DNA of 38,053 nucleotides, taken from NCBI GenBank assembly GCA_002423615.1, contig DIKO01000024.1:1-38053 (forward strand), written 5' to 3'. This document shows positions 6,198 to 15,137 of this stretch, piece by piece. The stretch comes from Desulfobacteraceae bacterium UBA5616 (GTDB lineage: Bacteria > Desulfobacterota > Desulfobacteria > Desulfobacterales > UBA5616). The notes under the pieces were generated by a model. That model was not told the origin of the DNA. It made no database searches and worked only from the letters and a program-made list of their open reading frames with translations. The stretch's first letter is position 1, and each line of letters starts with the position of its first letter. A program made the position numbers and the translations under genes.

Positions 6198-9190
6198 TTC
6201 AAATCTCCAAAGGTCTTTTTCCAGGCCTGTTTCAACTGCGCGACCGGAACATGGATCAGGGTCCTTCCGTCGGCGTCCCTGACGATGTAATCGGGTTGTC
6301 CGGTCACCAGGCCGATACACGCACAGGGTATTCCTTCAAGCCGGGCTTCAAATTTTTCAGTGTTATCCGGGGATACGGTTACAATGAACCTGCCGGGGGT
6401 TTCCGAAAAGAGGAGCGTGTCGTTTCTCAAGGGCTTATCAGACGGTATTTTACCAAGGTCGATGGTCATGCCGAGGTTTCCCCCCATGGCCGCCATGGCT
6501 CCATGGACGGCCAACCCTCCCCGGTAAATGCCGTGGGCCGAGGCCGCAAATCCTTCCCGGATGACATCGGAAAGGGCCTTGTACAGTGACATGAATTTTT
6601 CAGGATGGACCTTCGGGACATTCAGCCCCACATGTCCCAGGTGCTCGTAGTATTCGGATCCCCCCAGCTCATCAGCGGTTATTCCCAGAACATAAACCCG
6701 GTCTCCGGGCAGTTTGACGTCCATGGCCACACAGCGGCCCACATCCTGTACCAGGCCGATGGTGGAAAACTGAAGCGTCTCCAGTGCCGATACCTTGTGT
6801 GCCTCCCCGTATTTTCCGGTGAGATAACCGTCCACATACATGCTGTCCTTTCCGGACAAAAGAGGAATCCCATAGGCCAGGCACATGTCCTTTAGCGCCA
6901 TGCAGGACCGGACCAGCTGGGCCGCCTTGTGTCGACCGTCCGGATTGCTCAGGCGATCATGGGATATATTGGGCCAGCAGAAATTGTCCACCCCGCCGAT
7001 ATGGTCGACGGTTCCCCCCACGGCGATGATCCTGCGAACCGCTTCATCTATGGTGCAGGCGGTCATATGATAGGCGTCGATAGCCGAATACTGGGGAATC
7101 AGTGCCTGGGCAAAGGCAAGGCCCCGTGAGGAGTTTAAAACCGGCCGGTTCACCGAAGCGTCCGAGGGCATGTCCCGGTCCGCCCCCACCAGGGGTTTGA
7201 TCACACTGGTCCCCTGAACTTCATGGTCATACTGCCGGGTGATCCATTCTCTGGAAGCGATGTTGGGCCGGGCCAGAATATCCAGGAGCAACGGGCCGTA
7301 TGCCGAAGGTTCCCCGATAACCGGTTCGTATAGACCCCGCTTTTCCGGCGGGTTCCAAAAGGCTTCAAATTCCCACTGGGGAAACCCCTTGGTTAAAAGA
7401 TCCAGGTCCACGAAGGCACAGGTTTTCCCCTTCCAGAAAATATGCAGTTTCCCCGTATCCGTGTATCGCCCGATGACCGTGCTTTCCACCGCGTGCCGGC
7501 GGGACAGGGAGAGAAACCGGTCGATATTGCGAGGATTTACAGCAACGGTCATCCGTTCCTGAGATTCGGACACCCAGATCTCCCACTGGTCCAGACCATC
7601 GTACTTCAGGGGCACCTTGTCCAGTTCGACCTCGCAGCCGTTTGCATACAGAGCCGACTCTCCGATGGAGGAGGACAGCCCTCCGCCGCCGTTGTCCGTG
7701 ATGAATTCGATCAGCCCCTCATCCCGGGCTTCCAGAAGAAAATCGTGCATTTTTTTCTGGGTATAGGGATCTCCGATCTGGACATGACCGGCCGGGGTGT
7801 GTTCCGAATACACTTCGGATGAGGCGGTTACCCCGTGTATTCCGTCTTTCCCGACCCTGCCGCCGCACATGACGATCAGGTCCCCGGGTGAGGTGGTTTT
7901 TTCCTCCGCGGGTTTTCCCTTGATCCTGGCCGGCATCATGCCCACCGCAGTTACAAAAACCAGGCATTTTCCCATATAGCCGGGATGAAACAGAACCTGG
8001 CCGAAGGTGGTGGGGATGCCGCTTTTGTTGCCGCCGTCCCGGACCCCTTCGATCACACCGTCCAGAAGTCGTTTCGGCGTCAGACGGGGTTTGAGATCCC
8101 CCCGGTAGTCCCGTGGCCCCACGCAAAAACCGTAACCGCCCAAAACCAGGCGTGATCCTTTACCCGTGCCCAGAGGGTCCCGGTAAACGCCGACGATACC
8201 GGTGATGGCGCCGCCGTAGGCTTCCATGTTCGATGGGGAATTGTGGGTCTCGCCGGTAATCACATAATAATGGTCCTCATCAAAACGCCCGGCCCCGGCG
8301 TTGTCCCACAGCACGGACACGACCCAGTCCTTCACGTCTTTGAGCGCCAGCGTGGGGGCCTGGATGCAGGTCTTGAACAGGTTGTCGATCAGCGTTTCTT
8401 CACCGGTATCCCCATTCCGGAAACGAAACAGCCCCCGGAAAGTATTGTGGTTGCAATGGTCGCTCCTGGCCTGGCTGATGTATTCCAGTTCGATGTCCGT
8501 GGGATCGGACAGCCCCACCTTTTTCCGCTGATTCATGACGACGGGGTCCAGGAAATAGGAACGGATGATGGGGATATCCTTTGGATTTAACGCCAGATTT
8601 CGTTCATCGCTGATTTGACGGAGTACCGCATCGCTGCTCATGGGAATGGTCGTCACCGTGGGGGTATGATCGAGGATCACCCTGGGAATGACAATCCCCA
8701 CGCCTTTTTTCATGTCCCATTGGGAGGATGAAAAGATATTCCACTGCTGGATGATGTCGTTGGCCAGGATCTCGGTTGCAATCCGGTTGACGTCATCATG
8801 GGTGATTTTCGATCCGACGATGCAATAGCGTTTCGAGGTATATGCGGCGGCATCAGCAGGAAGCTTCCGGTGCAGGATGTCCTCGATGGCCTCCATAGCC
8901 GTGCCCCCGGGGTTGTCCTTGACGCCGGGGCGAAATCCTACCCAGACGGTCCAGTCGAATTCCACCGGCAGGGGGTCATATGATGAAACCTGGGTGACGG
9001 GATTGGTAAAGACCTCGTTCTGAATAACCGTCAGTTCATCCGGGGACAGATCCGCGTCCAGGGTTACGATATGAACGGTTCTGATCTTATCGGCGTAAAT
9101 GCCGAAATAGTTCGCCGCCTTACGGCGGACCCCCTCTCCTTCGGCATCCCCGAGGTCCGGTTTTAGAGAGATCTCAAGGCGATATGGCAT
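6194..9190 (-). CDS. purL: Phosphoribosylformylglycinamidine synthase, synthetase subunit with fused PurS-like N-terminus
   Basis: ATP-dependent FGAM synthetase of purine biosynthesis, 998 aa. The first 170 residues look like two consecutive PurS-like domains (about 1-80 and 85-165). The synthetase body follows, with SQARSDHCNHNTFRG, GETHNSPSNMEAYGGAITGIVG and LSGKDSM. The AIRS-like halves are thus duplicated as in the family. The glutaminase domain of the E. coli single-chain enzyme (about 1295 aa) is instead the separate downstream gene. The layout is therefore intermediate between the E. coli form and the three-subunit Bacillus form. The heptamer array stands 10 bp upstream of the start codon. 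No frame break is seen. Confidence 0.95.
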   Translation of the reverse strand: MPYRLEISLKPDLGDAEGEGVRRKAANYFGIYADKIRTVHIVTLDADLSPDELTVIQNEVFTNPVTQVSSYDPLPVEFDWTVWVGFRPGVKDNPGGTAMEAIEDILHRKLPADAAAYTSKRYCIVGSKITHDDVNRIATEILANDIIQQWNIFSSSQWDMKKGVGIVIPRVILDHTPTVTTIPMSSDAVLRQISDERNLALNPKDIPIIRSYFLDPVVMNQRKKVGLSDPTDIELEYISQARSDHCNHNTFRGLFRFRNGDTGEETLIDNLFKTCIQAPTLALKDVKDWVVSVLWDNAGAGRFDEDHYYVITGETHNSPSNMEAYGGAITGIVGVYRDPLGTGKGSRLVLGGYGFCVGPRDYRGDLKPRLTPKRLLDGVIEGVRDGGNKSGIPTTFGQVLFHPGYMGKCLVFVTAVGMMPARIKGKPAEEKTTSPGDLIVMCGGRVGKDGIHGVTASSEVYSEHTPAGHVQIGDPYTQKKMHDFLLEARDEGLIEFITDNGGGGLSSSIGESALYANGCEVELDKVPLKYDGLDQWEIWVSESQERMTVAVNPRNIDRFLSLSRRHAVESTVIGRYTDTGKLHIFWKGKTCAFVDLDLLTKGFPQWEFEAFWNPPEKRGLYEPVIGEPSAYGPLLLDILARPNIASREWITRQYDHEVQGTSVIKPLVGADRDMPSDASVNRPVLNSSRGLAFAQALIPQYSAIDAYHMTACTIDEAVRRIIAVGGTVDHIGGVDNFCWPNISHDRLSNPDGRHKAAQLVRSCMALKDMCLAYGIPLLSGKDSMYVDGYLTGKYGEAHKVSALETLQFSTIGLVQDVGRCVAMDVKLPGDRVYVLGITADELGGSEYYEHLGHVGLNVPKVHPEKFMSLYKALSDVIREGFAASAHGIYRGGLAVHGAMAAMGGNLGMTIDLGKIPSDKPLRNDTLLFSETPGRFIVTVSPDNTEKFEARLEGIPCACIGLVTGQPDYIVRDADGRTLIHVPVAQLKQAWKKTFGDLK

Positions 9191-9200
9191 AATGATATCA

Positions 9201-9263
9201 GGCGATAGGCTATAGGCTATGGGCGATAGGCGATAGGCTATAGGCTATAGGTTATAGGTTATG
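9201..9263 (+). repeat. Nine tandem heptamers upstream of purL
   Basis: From 9201 the + strand reads nine uninterrupted 7-bp units: GGCGATA, GGCTATA, GGCTATG, GGCGATA, GGCGATA, GGCTATA, GGCTATA, GGTTATA, GGTTATG (consensus GGYKATR). The array fills nearly the whole gap between rseP and purL, so a change in copy number would alter the purL leader length. It is the inverted counterpart of the array at 5357-5384. Confidence 0.9.
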
Positions 9264-9274
9264 GTTGATTCCGT

Positions 9275-10339
9275 TCATGATAAAAGCCGCATGATGTCGT
9301 TGTAAAAAACAAACAGGGTCAGGAGAATCAGGATGAAAATTCCCACCTGCTGGGCGATCTCCCGCATCCGAATGTTAACCGGGCGTCGGGTCAGGGCCTC
9401 AACCAAGAAAAACAGCAGATGACCGCCATCCAGAACCGGTATGGGAAGAAAATTGACAATGGCCAGGTTGACGCTGATAAAGGCGATAAAATTGAACAGG
9501 CTGGACAATCCCTGCTTGGCCTGATCTCCCGCCATCTGAGCGATCATGATAGGTCCGCCGAGGTTTTTGGCCGAGATATCTCCCTTGATGAGCTTTACGA
9601 TGCCGACGATCATGAGCTTTGAAATGGTATAAGTCTGGGAGATGCTCTGGGTGATCGCCCCAAGGGGACTGTATTGGATGGTCCGGTAGTGCTCCCCGGA
9701 AGGTGATATCCCCACCAGGTAACGGTTCACATCTTCCCCGAACTCGTTTAAGTCCGCCTTCTTTTCCGGGGTGATGGGAATTTCGTTCTTCGCATCTCCT
9801 CGTTTAATGGTAAATATAATGGTTTTTCCATTGCTGCGGGAAACGATTTCAGCCAGCTGGGAAAAACTGGTCACGACGGCACCATCCAGGGAGAGTATCC
9901 GATCCCCTTGTTTCAGGCCCGATTTCATGGCCGGGGAATCGGCCATCACTTTTCCCACCACGGGCTCCAGCTCATAGCTGCCGTAGAATTGAAACAGGCT
10001 GAAGTAAATCAGTACGGCCAGCAAAAGGTTGAAAGCCGGGCCGGAAGCGACGATGAGAATCCGTTTGAATACATTTTTGTGGGTAAACGAAAGGGGTATC
10101 ATCTCCGGCTCAAGATCCGCATCCGGCTCCTCACCCACCATTTTCACATACCCCCCGAGAGGGATGGCCGAAATCCGGTAATCGGTCAAACCGATGGTTT
10201 TGCCCAGCAAGCGGGGCCCGAAACCCAGTGAAAATTTTTCAACACCCACACCGCAGAGTCTGGCAACCAGAAAATGCCCCAATTCGTGAAAAAAAATCAG
10301 GACGCCCAGGACAATGATTAATGAAATGATATAGCTCAT
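9275..10339 (-). CDS. rseP: RseP-type site-2 membrane zinc metalloprotease
   Basis: Intramembrane protease of family M50B that cleaves anti-sigma factors and signal-peptide remnants in the inner membrane. The zinc site HELGH sits in the first membrane helix (FFHELGHFLVARL, about residues 17-29). A single PDZ domain lies near 115-195 (SPAMKSGLKQGDRILSLDG). The second active-site motif NFLPIPVLDGGH is near 298, and a last hydrophobic segment ends the protein. At 354 aa it is the short, one-PDZ form, unlike E. coli RseP with two PDZ domains (450 aa). It follows dxr in the usual uppS-cdsA-dxr-rseP order. Confidence 0.93.
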   Translation of the reverse strand: MSYIISLIIVLGVLIFFHELGHFLVARLCGVGVEKFSLGFGPRLLGKTIGLTDYRISAIPLGGYVKMVGEEPDADLEPEMIPLSFTHKNVFKRILIVASGPAFNLLLAVLIYFSLFQFYGSYELEPVVGKVMADSPAMKSGLKQGDRILSLDGAVVTSFSQLAEIVSRSNGKTIIFTIKRGDAKNEIPITPEKKADLNEFGEDVNRYLVGISPSGEHYRTIQYSPLGAITQSISQTYTISKLMIVGIVKLIKGDISAKNLGGPIMIAQMAGDQAKQGLSSLFNFIAFISVNLAIVNFLPIPVLDGGHLLFFLVEALTRRPVNIRMREIAQQVGIFILILLTLFVFYNDIMRLLS

Positions 10340-10386
10340 GATGATGTTATTATGTTATCTTTATGCCAAAGGTCAAGGGCAATGGA

Positions 10387-11550
10387 TCAATTCATTTTCT
10401 CCCTGATCAACATAGCCGCCGTTTCCCGGGCCCAGGCATCGCTTTGGAGGATATCGGCGAGGGTTGGATTTTCAAACAGAATATGGTTTCCCATGGTACA
10501 TTCAATGACCCGGGGGATATCAACAAATCCGAGTCTCCCATCCAGAAAACCCTGAACGGCCATTTCGTTTGCGGCATTGAGCACTGCGGGCAGGGTTTTG
10601 CCGGTCTTACAAGCCAGTTGGGCCAAACCCAGGCAGGGGAATCTCTCCCTATCCGGCTGCTCAAAGGTGAGGGTTGAAATATGGACAAAATCCGGCATGG
10701 GCTGACCGATGTCCAGCCTTTCCGGATGGGACAGGGCATAGGCGATGGCGCCTTTCATATCCGGTACCCCCAGTTGGGCGATAACCGCCCCGTCCTTATA
10801 CCCCACCATGGAGTGGACGATGCTTTGGGGATGGATGACCACCTCAATTTTTTCTTCGGAAATATTGAAAAGGTGTTTGGCCTCTATGATCTCGAGGCCC
10901 TTGTTCATCAGGGTGGCCGAGTCTATGCTGATTTTCCTGCCCATCTGCCAGTTGGGGTGGTTTAAAGCTTCCCGGGGTTCGATTGCGGGAAACTCATTCC
11001 CCGGTTTTTTTAAAAAAGGCCCTCCTGAAGCGGTCAGAAAGATTTTTTCCACATCAGCCCCGCGATTTCCGGAAATGCTCTGGAAAATAGCGCTGTGCTC
11101 GCTGTCTACAGGCAAAAGCCGCACGCCTTTTTCCGCGATCTTCTTCATCACGATGTCTCCCGCCATGACCAGTGTTTCCTTGTTGGCCAGAGCGATGTCC
11201 TTACCCGCTTCAATTGCGGCAAGGGTCGGCAACAGCCCGGCCGCCCCGACCATGGCGGCCAGAACCTGGTCCACGGACTCCCATGCCGCGGCGATCTCAT
11301 ACCCCTGGTTTCCGTGAAGGACCAGGGTCTCCTGGTCGGACCCCAACAGATCCTTCAGTTTCAAGGCATGGAATTCATCGATCACCACCGCGACATCAGG
11401 CTCAAACCGTCGGATCTGTTTCGCCAGAAGTTCGATCCGGGTGGCCGCCGTCAGGGCTTTCACCTTGAACCGATCCGGAAACATCCCAACGATCTTCAGG
11501 GCATTGACGCCGATGGAGCCCGTTGAGCCCAGGATAGCGAGGTTTTTCAT
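10387..11550 (-). CDS. dxr: 1-deoxy-D-xylulose 5-phosphate reductoisomerase
   Basis: Cytoplasmic NADPH-dependent enzyme that makes 2-C-methylerythritol 4-phosphate, the committed step of the MEP isoprenoid pathway. Visible motifs are the NADPH loop LGSTGSIG (residues 7-14), ANKETLV, the metal-binding PVDSEHSA, ASGGPF, the NWxMGxKISIDSATLMNKGLE block and HPQSIVHSMV. Length (387 aa) is normal. The ATG directly abuts the cdsA stop codon. It provides isoprenoid precursor for the UppS product encoded two genes upstream. Confidence 0.96.
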   Translation of the reverse strand: MKNLAILGSTGSIGVNALKIVGMFPDRFKVKALTAATRIELLAKQIRRFEPDVAVVIDEFHALKLKDLLGSDQETLVLHGNQGYEIAAAWESVDQVLAAMVGAAGLLPTLAAIEAGKDIALANKETLVMAGDIVMKKIAEKGVRLLPVDSEHSAIFQSISGNRGADVEKIFLTASGGPFLKKPGNEFPAIEPREALNHPNWQMGRKISIDSATLMNKGLEIIEAKHLFNISEEKIEVVIHPQSIVHSMVGYKDGAVIAQLGVPDMKGAIAYALSHPERLDIGQPMPDFVHISTLTFEQPDRERFPCLGLAQLACKTGKTLPAVLNAANEMAVQGFLDGRLGFVDIPRVIECTMGNHILFENPTLADILQSDAWARETAAMLIREKMN

Positions 11551-12375
11551 TTAAAACACCATCATTTTAAAAAAATAAGCCGCCGGCGCTGCGAAGAGAA
11601 GGGCGTCGATCCGGTCCAGAATACCGCCGTGCCCGGGAAGGATGTTGCCTGAATCCTTAATGTCCGCTGCCCTTTTGAATTGGGACTCATAAAGGTCTCC
11701 GAGTTGGCCCACCAGGCCGATCGCCACGAAAAACGCGATGCTCAAACCCCACGGAAGAGTCTGCATGGACATTCCCCATGGCAAAAGGGGGAAGAAATAA
11801 TTGATCAACGACCCGACGGCGATATTGGCGGCGACCCCGCCCACGGCTCCTTCAATGGTCTTGCCCGGGCTGATCCATGGGATCAGCTTATGTCGCCCCA
11901 GGTAAGTCCCGACATAAAAGGCACCGGTATCCCCGGCGAAAATAACGCACAAAATCATTAGAATCCAGGATGCTCCGTTTCCCTGGTTTCGTAAAAGCAC
12001 CAGGAGTGAAAGGAACAAAGGAATGTAGATCATGCCATGAATCTGGCGGGGGACGCTTTCGATCAGGGAGGTTTGGGGTTTGGACATCGCAATGGAAGCG
12101 ACGGCGCATACCAGAAGGTCCAGGGAAAGAAGCCACAAAAGTCCGGCAACCGACCCCTGATGAGCAGCCAGGACCATGAAAAATCCCAGGACCAGCCCCG
12201 CGTGAATCATCACCTTATTTTTCGGCCGGCCATGAAAGATAATCGAAAAATATTCCCACAGAGAAACAACGCAAACCGCTCCGATTAAAATAAAAAACGG
12301 CGCACCGCCCCGGATGATCAGGAAAATGATGACGGGCAGGAGCAGGAGGCTTGTCAACCAGCGATTTAGATGCAT
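11551..12375 (-). CDS. cdsA: Phosphatidate cytidylyltransferase
   Basis: Polytopic inner-membrane enzyme that forms CDP-diacylglycerol from phosphatidate and CTP, the branch point for phospholipid synthesis. The sequence shows many hydrophobic segments and the CDS signature near the C-terminus (SPGKTIEGAVGG, then QLGDLYESQFKRAADIKDSGNILPGHGGILDRIDALL). Length 274 aa is typical. It lies 80 bp after uppS and abuts dxr, so it is part of the same transcript. Confidence 0.95.
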   Translation of the reverse strand: MHLNRWLTSLLLLPVIIFLIIRGGAPFFILIGAVCVVSLWEYFSIIFHGRPKNKVMIHAGLVLGFFMVLAAHQGSVAGLLWLLSLDLLVCAVASIAMSKPQTSLIESVPRQIHGMIYIPLFLSLLVLLRNQGNGASWILMILCVIFAGDTGAFYVGTYLGRHKLIPWISPGKTIEGAVGGVAANIAVGSLINYFFPLLPWGMSMQTLPWGLSIAFFVAIGLVGQLGDLYESQFKRAADIKDSGNILPGHGGILDRIDALLFAAPAAYFFKMMVF

Positions 12376-12455
12376 GTTTTCCCCTGACGATGGATGGATT
12401 GTTTCCGGATGCGGGATGAAACAAGGATTATTTCAAGGGGAAACAACATGGCCCC

Positions 12456-13217
12456 TCATTTATACTGCAGAACGGGGACTTTTCCGAACCGGCGATCCCT
12501 TTGTTGATATTTTTTCAGGATAGCGATGAATTCCGCTTCGTTGAAATCAGGCCACAGGGTTTCCGTAAAATACAGTTCCGCATAAGCGATCTGCCACATT
12601 AAAAAATTGCTGATGCGCATTTCACCGCTGGTCCGAATCACCAGATCCGGATCCGGCATTTCTCCGGTATCGAGATAGCGGGATATCAGTTCAGGAGAAA
12701 TCGAATCGATTGAGACCTTATGGTTCAGGACATCGCTGCTGATATTCCTTACCGCCTTGGTAATTTCATCCCGGCTTCCATAGCTTAAGGCAAGGGTCAG
12801 CACCATACCCGTGTTATCACGGGTTACGGCCATGGCATGGTCCAGAACCTTTCTGGAATCTTTCGGCAGGCGATCTATCTGACCGATGGCATTCAGGCGT
12901 ATGTTGTTGTCGACGAGTTCTTTTTCCTCGGACCTGAGAAATTTTTTCAGAAGCAGCATCAGCGCGGCCACTTCTTCTTTAGGCCTTTCCCAGTTTTCGG
13001 TTGAGAAAGCATAGAGGGTCAAATAAGGAATGCCGATTTCCCGACTGACCCGGACAGTGGCCCGGACGGCGTCGGTGGCTTTGTTGTGGCCGTTGATCCG
13101 GCTCAGTTTTCTTCGCGTTGCCCAGCGACCGTTTCCATCCATGATAACGGCTACGTGAGCAGGAAGTTTTTCAGGGTCCAATTCAGGATATGTTTCGGCA
13201 AATAGCCTAGAACTCAA
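12456..13217 (-). CDS. uppS: Isoprenyl (undecaprenyl) diphosphate synthase
   Basis: Cis-prenyltransferase that makes the C55 carrier for peptidoglycan and O-antigen. Motifs: AVIMDGNGRWA near the N-terminus, the NGHNKATDAVR helix, LYAFSTENWERPKEE, and RTSGEMRISNFLMWQIAYAELYF at the end. The frame stays open to 13313, inside frr, but the extra residues (RLSRPRTRFRRSP) look like read-through of frr. The best start is a TTG at 13217, giving 253 aa, the normal length, with an 11-bp overlap with the frr stop. The ribosome site (GAGAAAGAGAAAG) is weak, so translational coupling to frr is likely. Confidence 0.9.
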   Translation of the reverse strand: MSSRLFAETYPELDPEKLPAHVAVIMDGNGRWATRRKLSRINGHNKATDAVRATVRVSREIGIPYLTLYAFSTENWERPKEEVAALMLLLKKFLRSEEKELVDNNIRLNAIGQIDRLPKDSRKVLDHAMAVTRDNTGMVLTLALSYGSRDEITKAVRNISSDVLNHKVSIDSISPELISRYLDTGEMPDPDLVIRTSGEMRISNFLMWQIAYAELYFTETLWPDFNEAEFIAILKKYQQRDRRFGKVPVLQYK

Positions 13218-13764
13218 GGATTTCTTTCTCTTTCTCTTTATAAACGGCGTCAACGAGACCGATATGGTGGTCGGTGATCTTCTGAACCTCGTCCTGGGCC
13301 TTGAAAGCCTCATCCTCCGTAATATCGCCGTCCTTCTTCAGGCTTTTCAGCAAATCATTGGCATCCCGTCTGACATTTCGGACCGCTACTTTATATTCTT
13401 CACAGATTTTGCTGACCACCTTCACGAGATCTTTCCGACGTTCTTCGGTAAGGGGTGGAATGGAAATCCGGATGAGTTTGCCGTCGCTTGAAGGCGTCAG
13501 CCCCAGATCGGATTTCATAATCGCCTTTTCGATGTCCTTGATAACAGAGCCGTCCCAGGGTTTTATGGTCATCAACCGGCTCTCGGGAACCGAAAGGGTG
13601 GCCATCTGGTCCAGGGGCGTCATGGTCCCGTAATAGTCCACCCGAATACCGTCCAGCAAAGCAAGGGAAGCACGCCCGGTTCTCATCTTGCTCAACTCCT
13701 GTTTACAGGCGGCAACGGTTTTGTCCATACGCTCTGTTGTGTCCTGGTAAATATCTTCAATCAT
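13207..13764 (-). CDS. frr: Ribosome recycling factor
   Basis: Releases ribosomes from mRNA after termination, together with EF-G. The ATG at 13764 (MIEDIYQDTTERMDKTV) is preferred over upstream in-frame codons because GAGGGAAG precedes it and the length becomes the canonical 185 aa. Hallmarks are KMRTGRASLALLDGIRVDYYG and LTPSSDGKLIRISIPPLTEERRKDLVK. It stands between pyrH and uppS as in most bacteria, and overlaps the uppS start. Confidence 0.96.
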   Translation of the reverse strand: MIEDIYQDTTERMDKTVAACKQELSKMRTGRASLALLDGIRVDYYGTMTPLDQMATLSVPESRLMTIKPWDGSVIKDIEKAIMKSDLGLTPSSDGKLIRISIPPLTEERRKDLVKVVSKICEEYKVAVRNVRRDANDLLKSLKKDGDITEDEAFKAQDEVQKITDHHIGLVDAVYKEKEKEILEF

Positions 13765-13804
13765 GTGGACTTCCCTCTTTAGGTCACATTTTTGAAAACC
13801 GGTC

Positions 13805-14521
13805 CTACTCGCTGATGCGGGTCCCGGTGTCTTTCCCGCATACAACACTTTTGATATTCCCCTTGGTCTTCAGATTAAAGACCGTCAGGGTCAGATGGTT
13901 GTCCATGGCCAGTGAAATCGCCGTCATGTCCATTACATTGAGCTGCCTTTTCAGCACTTCCATATAAGAGATGTTCCGGATCAATTTGGCGTTCTCATGT
14001 TTCACCGGGTCCGAATCAAAAAGACCGTCCACCTTGGTGGCTTTCAACAGAATTTCGGCATGGATTTCCTGAGCCCTCAGCACCGCGGCCGTATCGGTGG
14101 TAAAATAGGGGTTTCCCGTCCCGGCCGCGAAAATCACCACCCGTCCTTTCTCCAGATGCCGTACGGCTCTCCTGCGGATATAGGGTTCCGCCACTTCGTG
14201 CATGGAAATGGCGGATTGCACCCGGGTGGGAATGCCCTTTTTCTCCAGCGCATCCTGAAAGGCAAGGCTGTTGATGACCGTGGCCAGCATTCCCATATGA
14301 TCCGCCGAAGCCCGGTCCATATCGTAGGAACTGGCGGCAACACCCCTGAAGATGTTGCCTCCGCCGACCACGATAGCCACCTGAACTCCGAGATCGAATA
14401 TGGATCTCACTTCCTCGGCCACATACTTGAGCATGTCGGGGCTGATGCCGTACCCCTGGTCTCCCATGAGGGCTTCACCGCTTAATTTCAGAACTATTCT
14501 TTTATACCGAGGAAGCGTCAA
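13805..14521 (-). CDS. pyrH: Uridylate kinase
   Basis: Cytoplasmic UMP kinase (amino-acid kinase family) of pyrimidine metabolism. Motifs: VLKLSGEAL, VVGGGNIFRG, DHMGMLATVINSLA, GTGNPYFTTDTAAVLRA and KATKVDGLFDSDP. The open frame extends to 14587 inside tsf, but the family start corresponds to a TTG at 14521. It has GGAG upstream and gives 238 aa, the usual length, with the start 5 nt after the tsf stop. The TTG start may tune its level relative to tsf. Confidence 0.94.
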   Translation of the reverse strand: MTLPRYKRIVLKLSGEALMGDQGYGISPDMLKYVAEEVRSIFDLGVQVAIVVGGGNIFRGVAASSYDMDRASADHMGMLATVINSLAFQDALEKKGIPTRVQSAISMHEVAEPYIRRRAVRHLEKGRVVIFAAGTGNPYFTTDTAAVLRAQEIHAEILLKATKVDGLFDSDPVKHENAKLIRNISYMEVLKRQLNVMDMTAISLAMDNHLTLTVFNLKTKGNIKSVVCGKDTGTRISE

Positions 14522-14525
14522 AATG

Positions 14526-15122
14526 TTATTCTCCGATCTGGAATCTCGCAAACCGCCTGATGGAAATGTTCTCGCCGATTTTGGCAATCAACTGATTCAA
14601 AAGATCCTGAACCGACACATTGGGGTCACGGACATAGGCCTGGTTCAGAAGGCAGCTGTCCTTATAAAATTTATTCAATTTACCTTCGGCGATTTTATCC
14701 ACCATCTTTTCGGGTTTTCCCATTTCAAGGGCCTGGGCTCTGTAAATATCCATCTCCCGTTTGACTACATCCTCCGGAACATTTTCGGGACTGACACTCA
14801 CTGGAGCGGTTGCCGCGATGTGCATGGCGATATTTTTAACAAAGTCCTGGAAATCCTCATTCTTCGCCACAAAATCAGTTTCGCAGTTCACCTCCACCAG
14901 GACCCCGATTTTGCCGCCTGTATGGATATAGGTGCCGATTTGCCCTTCGGACAGGGACCTGCCCGCCCGTTTGGCAGCCGTGGCCAGTCCTTTTTTTCTC
15001 AAAAAATCAACGGCTTTTTCCATGTCACCGTTGCATTCCGTAAGGGCCTCCTTACAATCCATCATACCTGATCCGGTTTTCTCCCGGAGTTGTTTCACCA
15101 GTGCCGCACTAATTCCTGTCAT
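14526..15122 (-). CDS. tsf: Elongation factor Ts, short form
   Basis: Nucleotide exchange factor for EF-Tu. The N-terminal UBA-like module (residues 1-50, LVKQLREKTGSGMMDCKEAL) and the core EVNCETDFVAKN are intact. At 198 aa it is much shorter than E. coli EF-Ts (283 aa); only one core subdomain and no coiled-coil dimerisation insertion are present, as in Thermus. It follows rpsB by 15 bp. Read as a lineage feature, not a truncation, because the end aligns with short EF-Ts proteins and pyrH follows cleanly. Confidence 0.95.
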   Translation of the reverse strand: MTGISAALVKQLREKTGSGMMDCKEALTECNGDMEKAVDFLRKKGLATAAKRAGRSLSEGQIGTYIHTGGKIGVLVEVNCETDFVAKNEDFQDFVKNIAMHIAATAPVSVSPENVPEDVVKREMDIYRAQALEMGKPEKMVDKIAEGKLNKFYKDSCLLNQAYVRDPNVSVQDLLNQLIAKIGENISIRRFARFQIGE

Positions 15123-15137
15123 GCCGACTCTCCTGTA

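Noticed and set aside
14526..15122. Truncated tsf
   Set aside because: The short EF-Ts form is known, the ends match it, and pyrH follows without remnant sequence.
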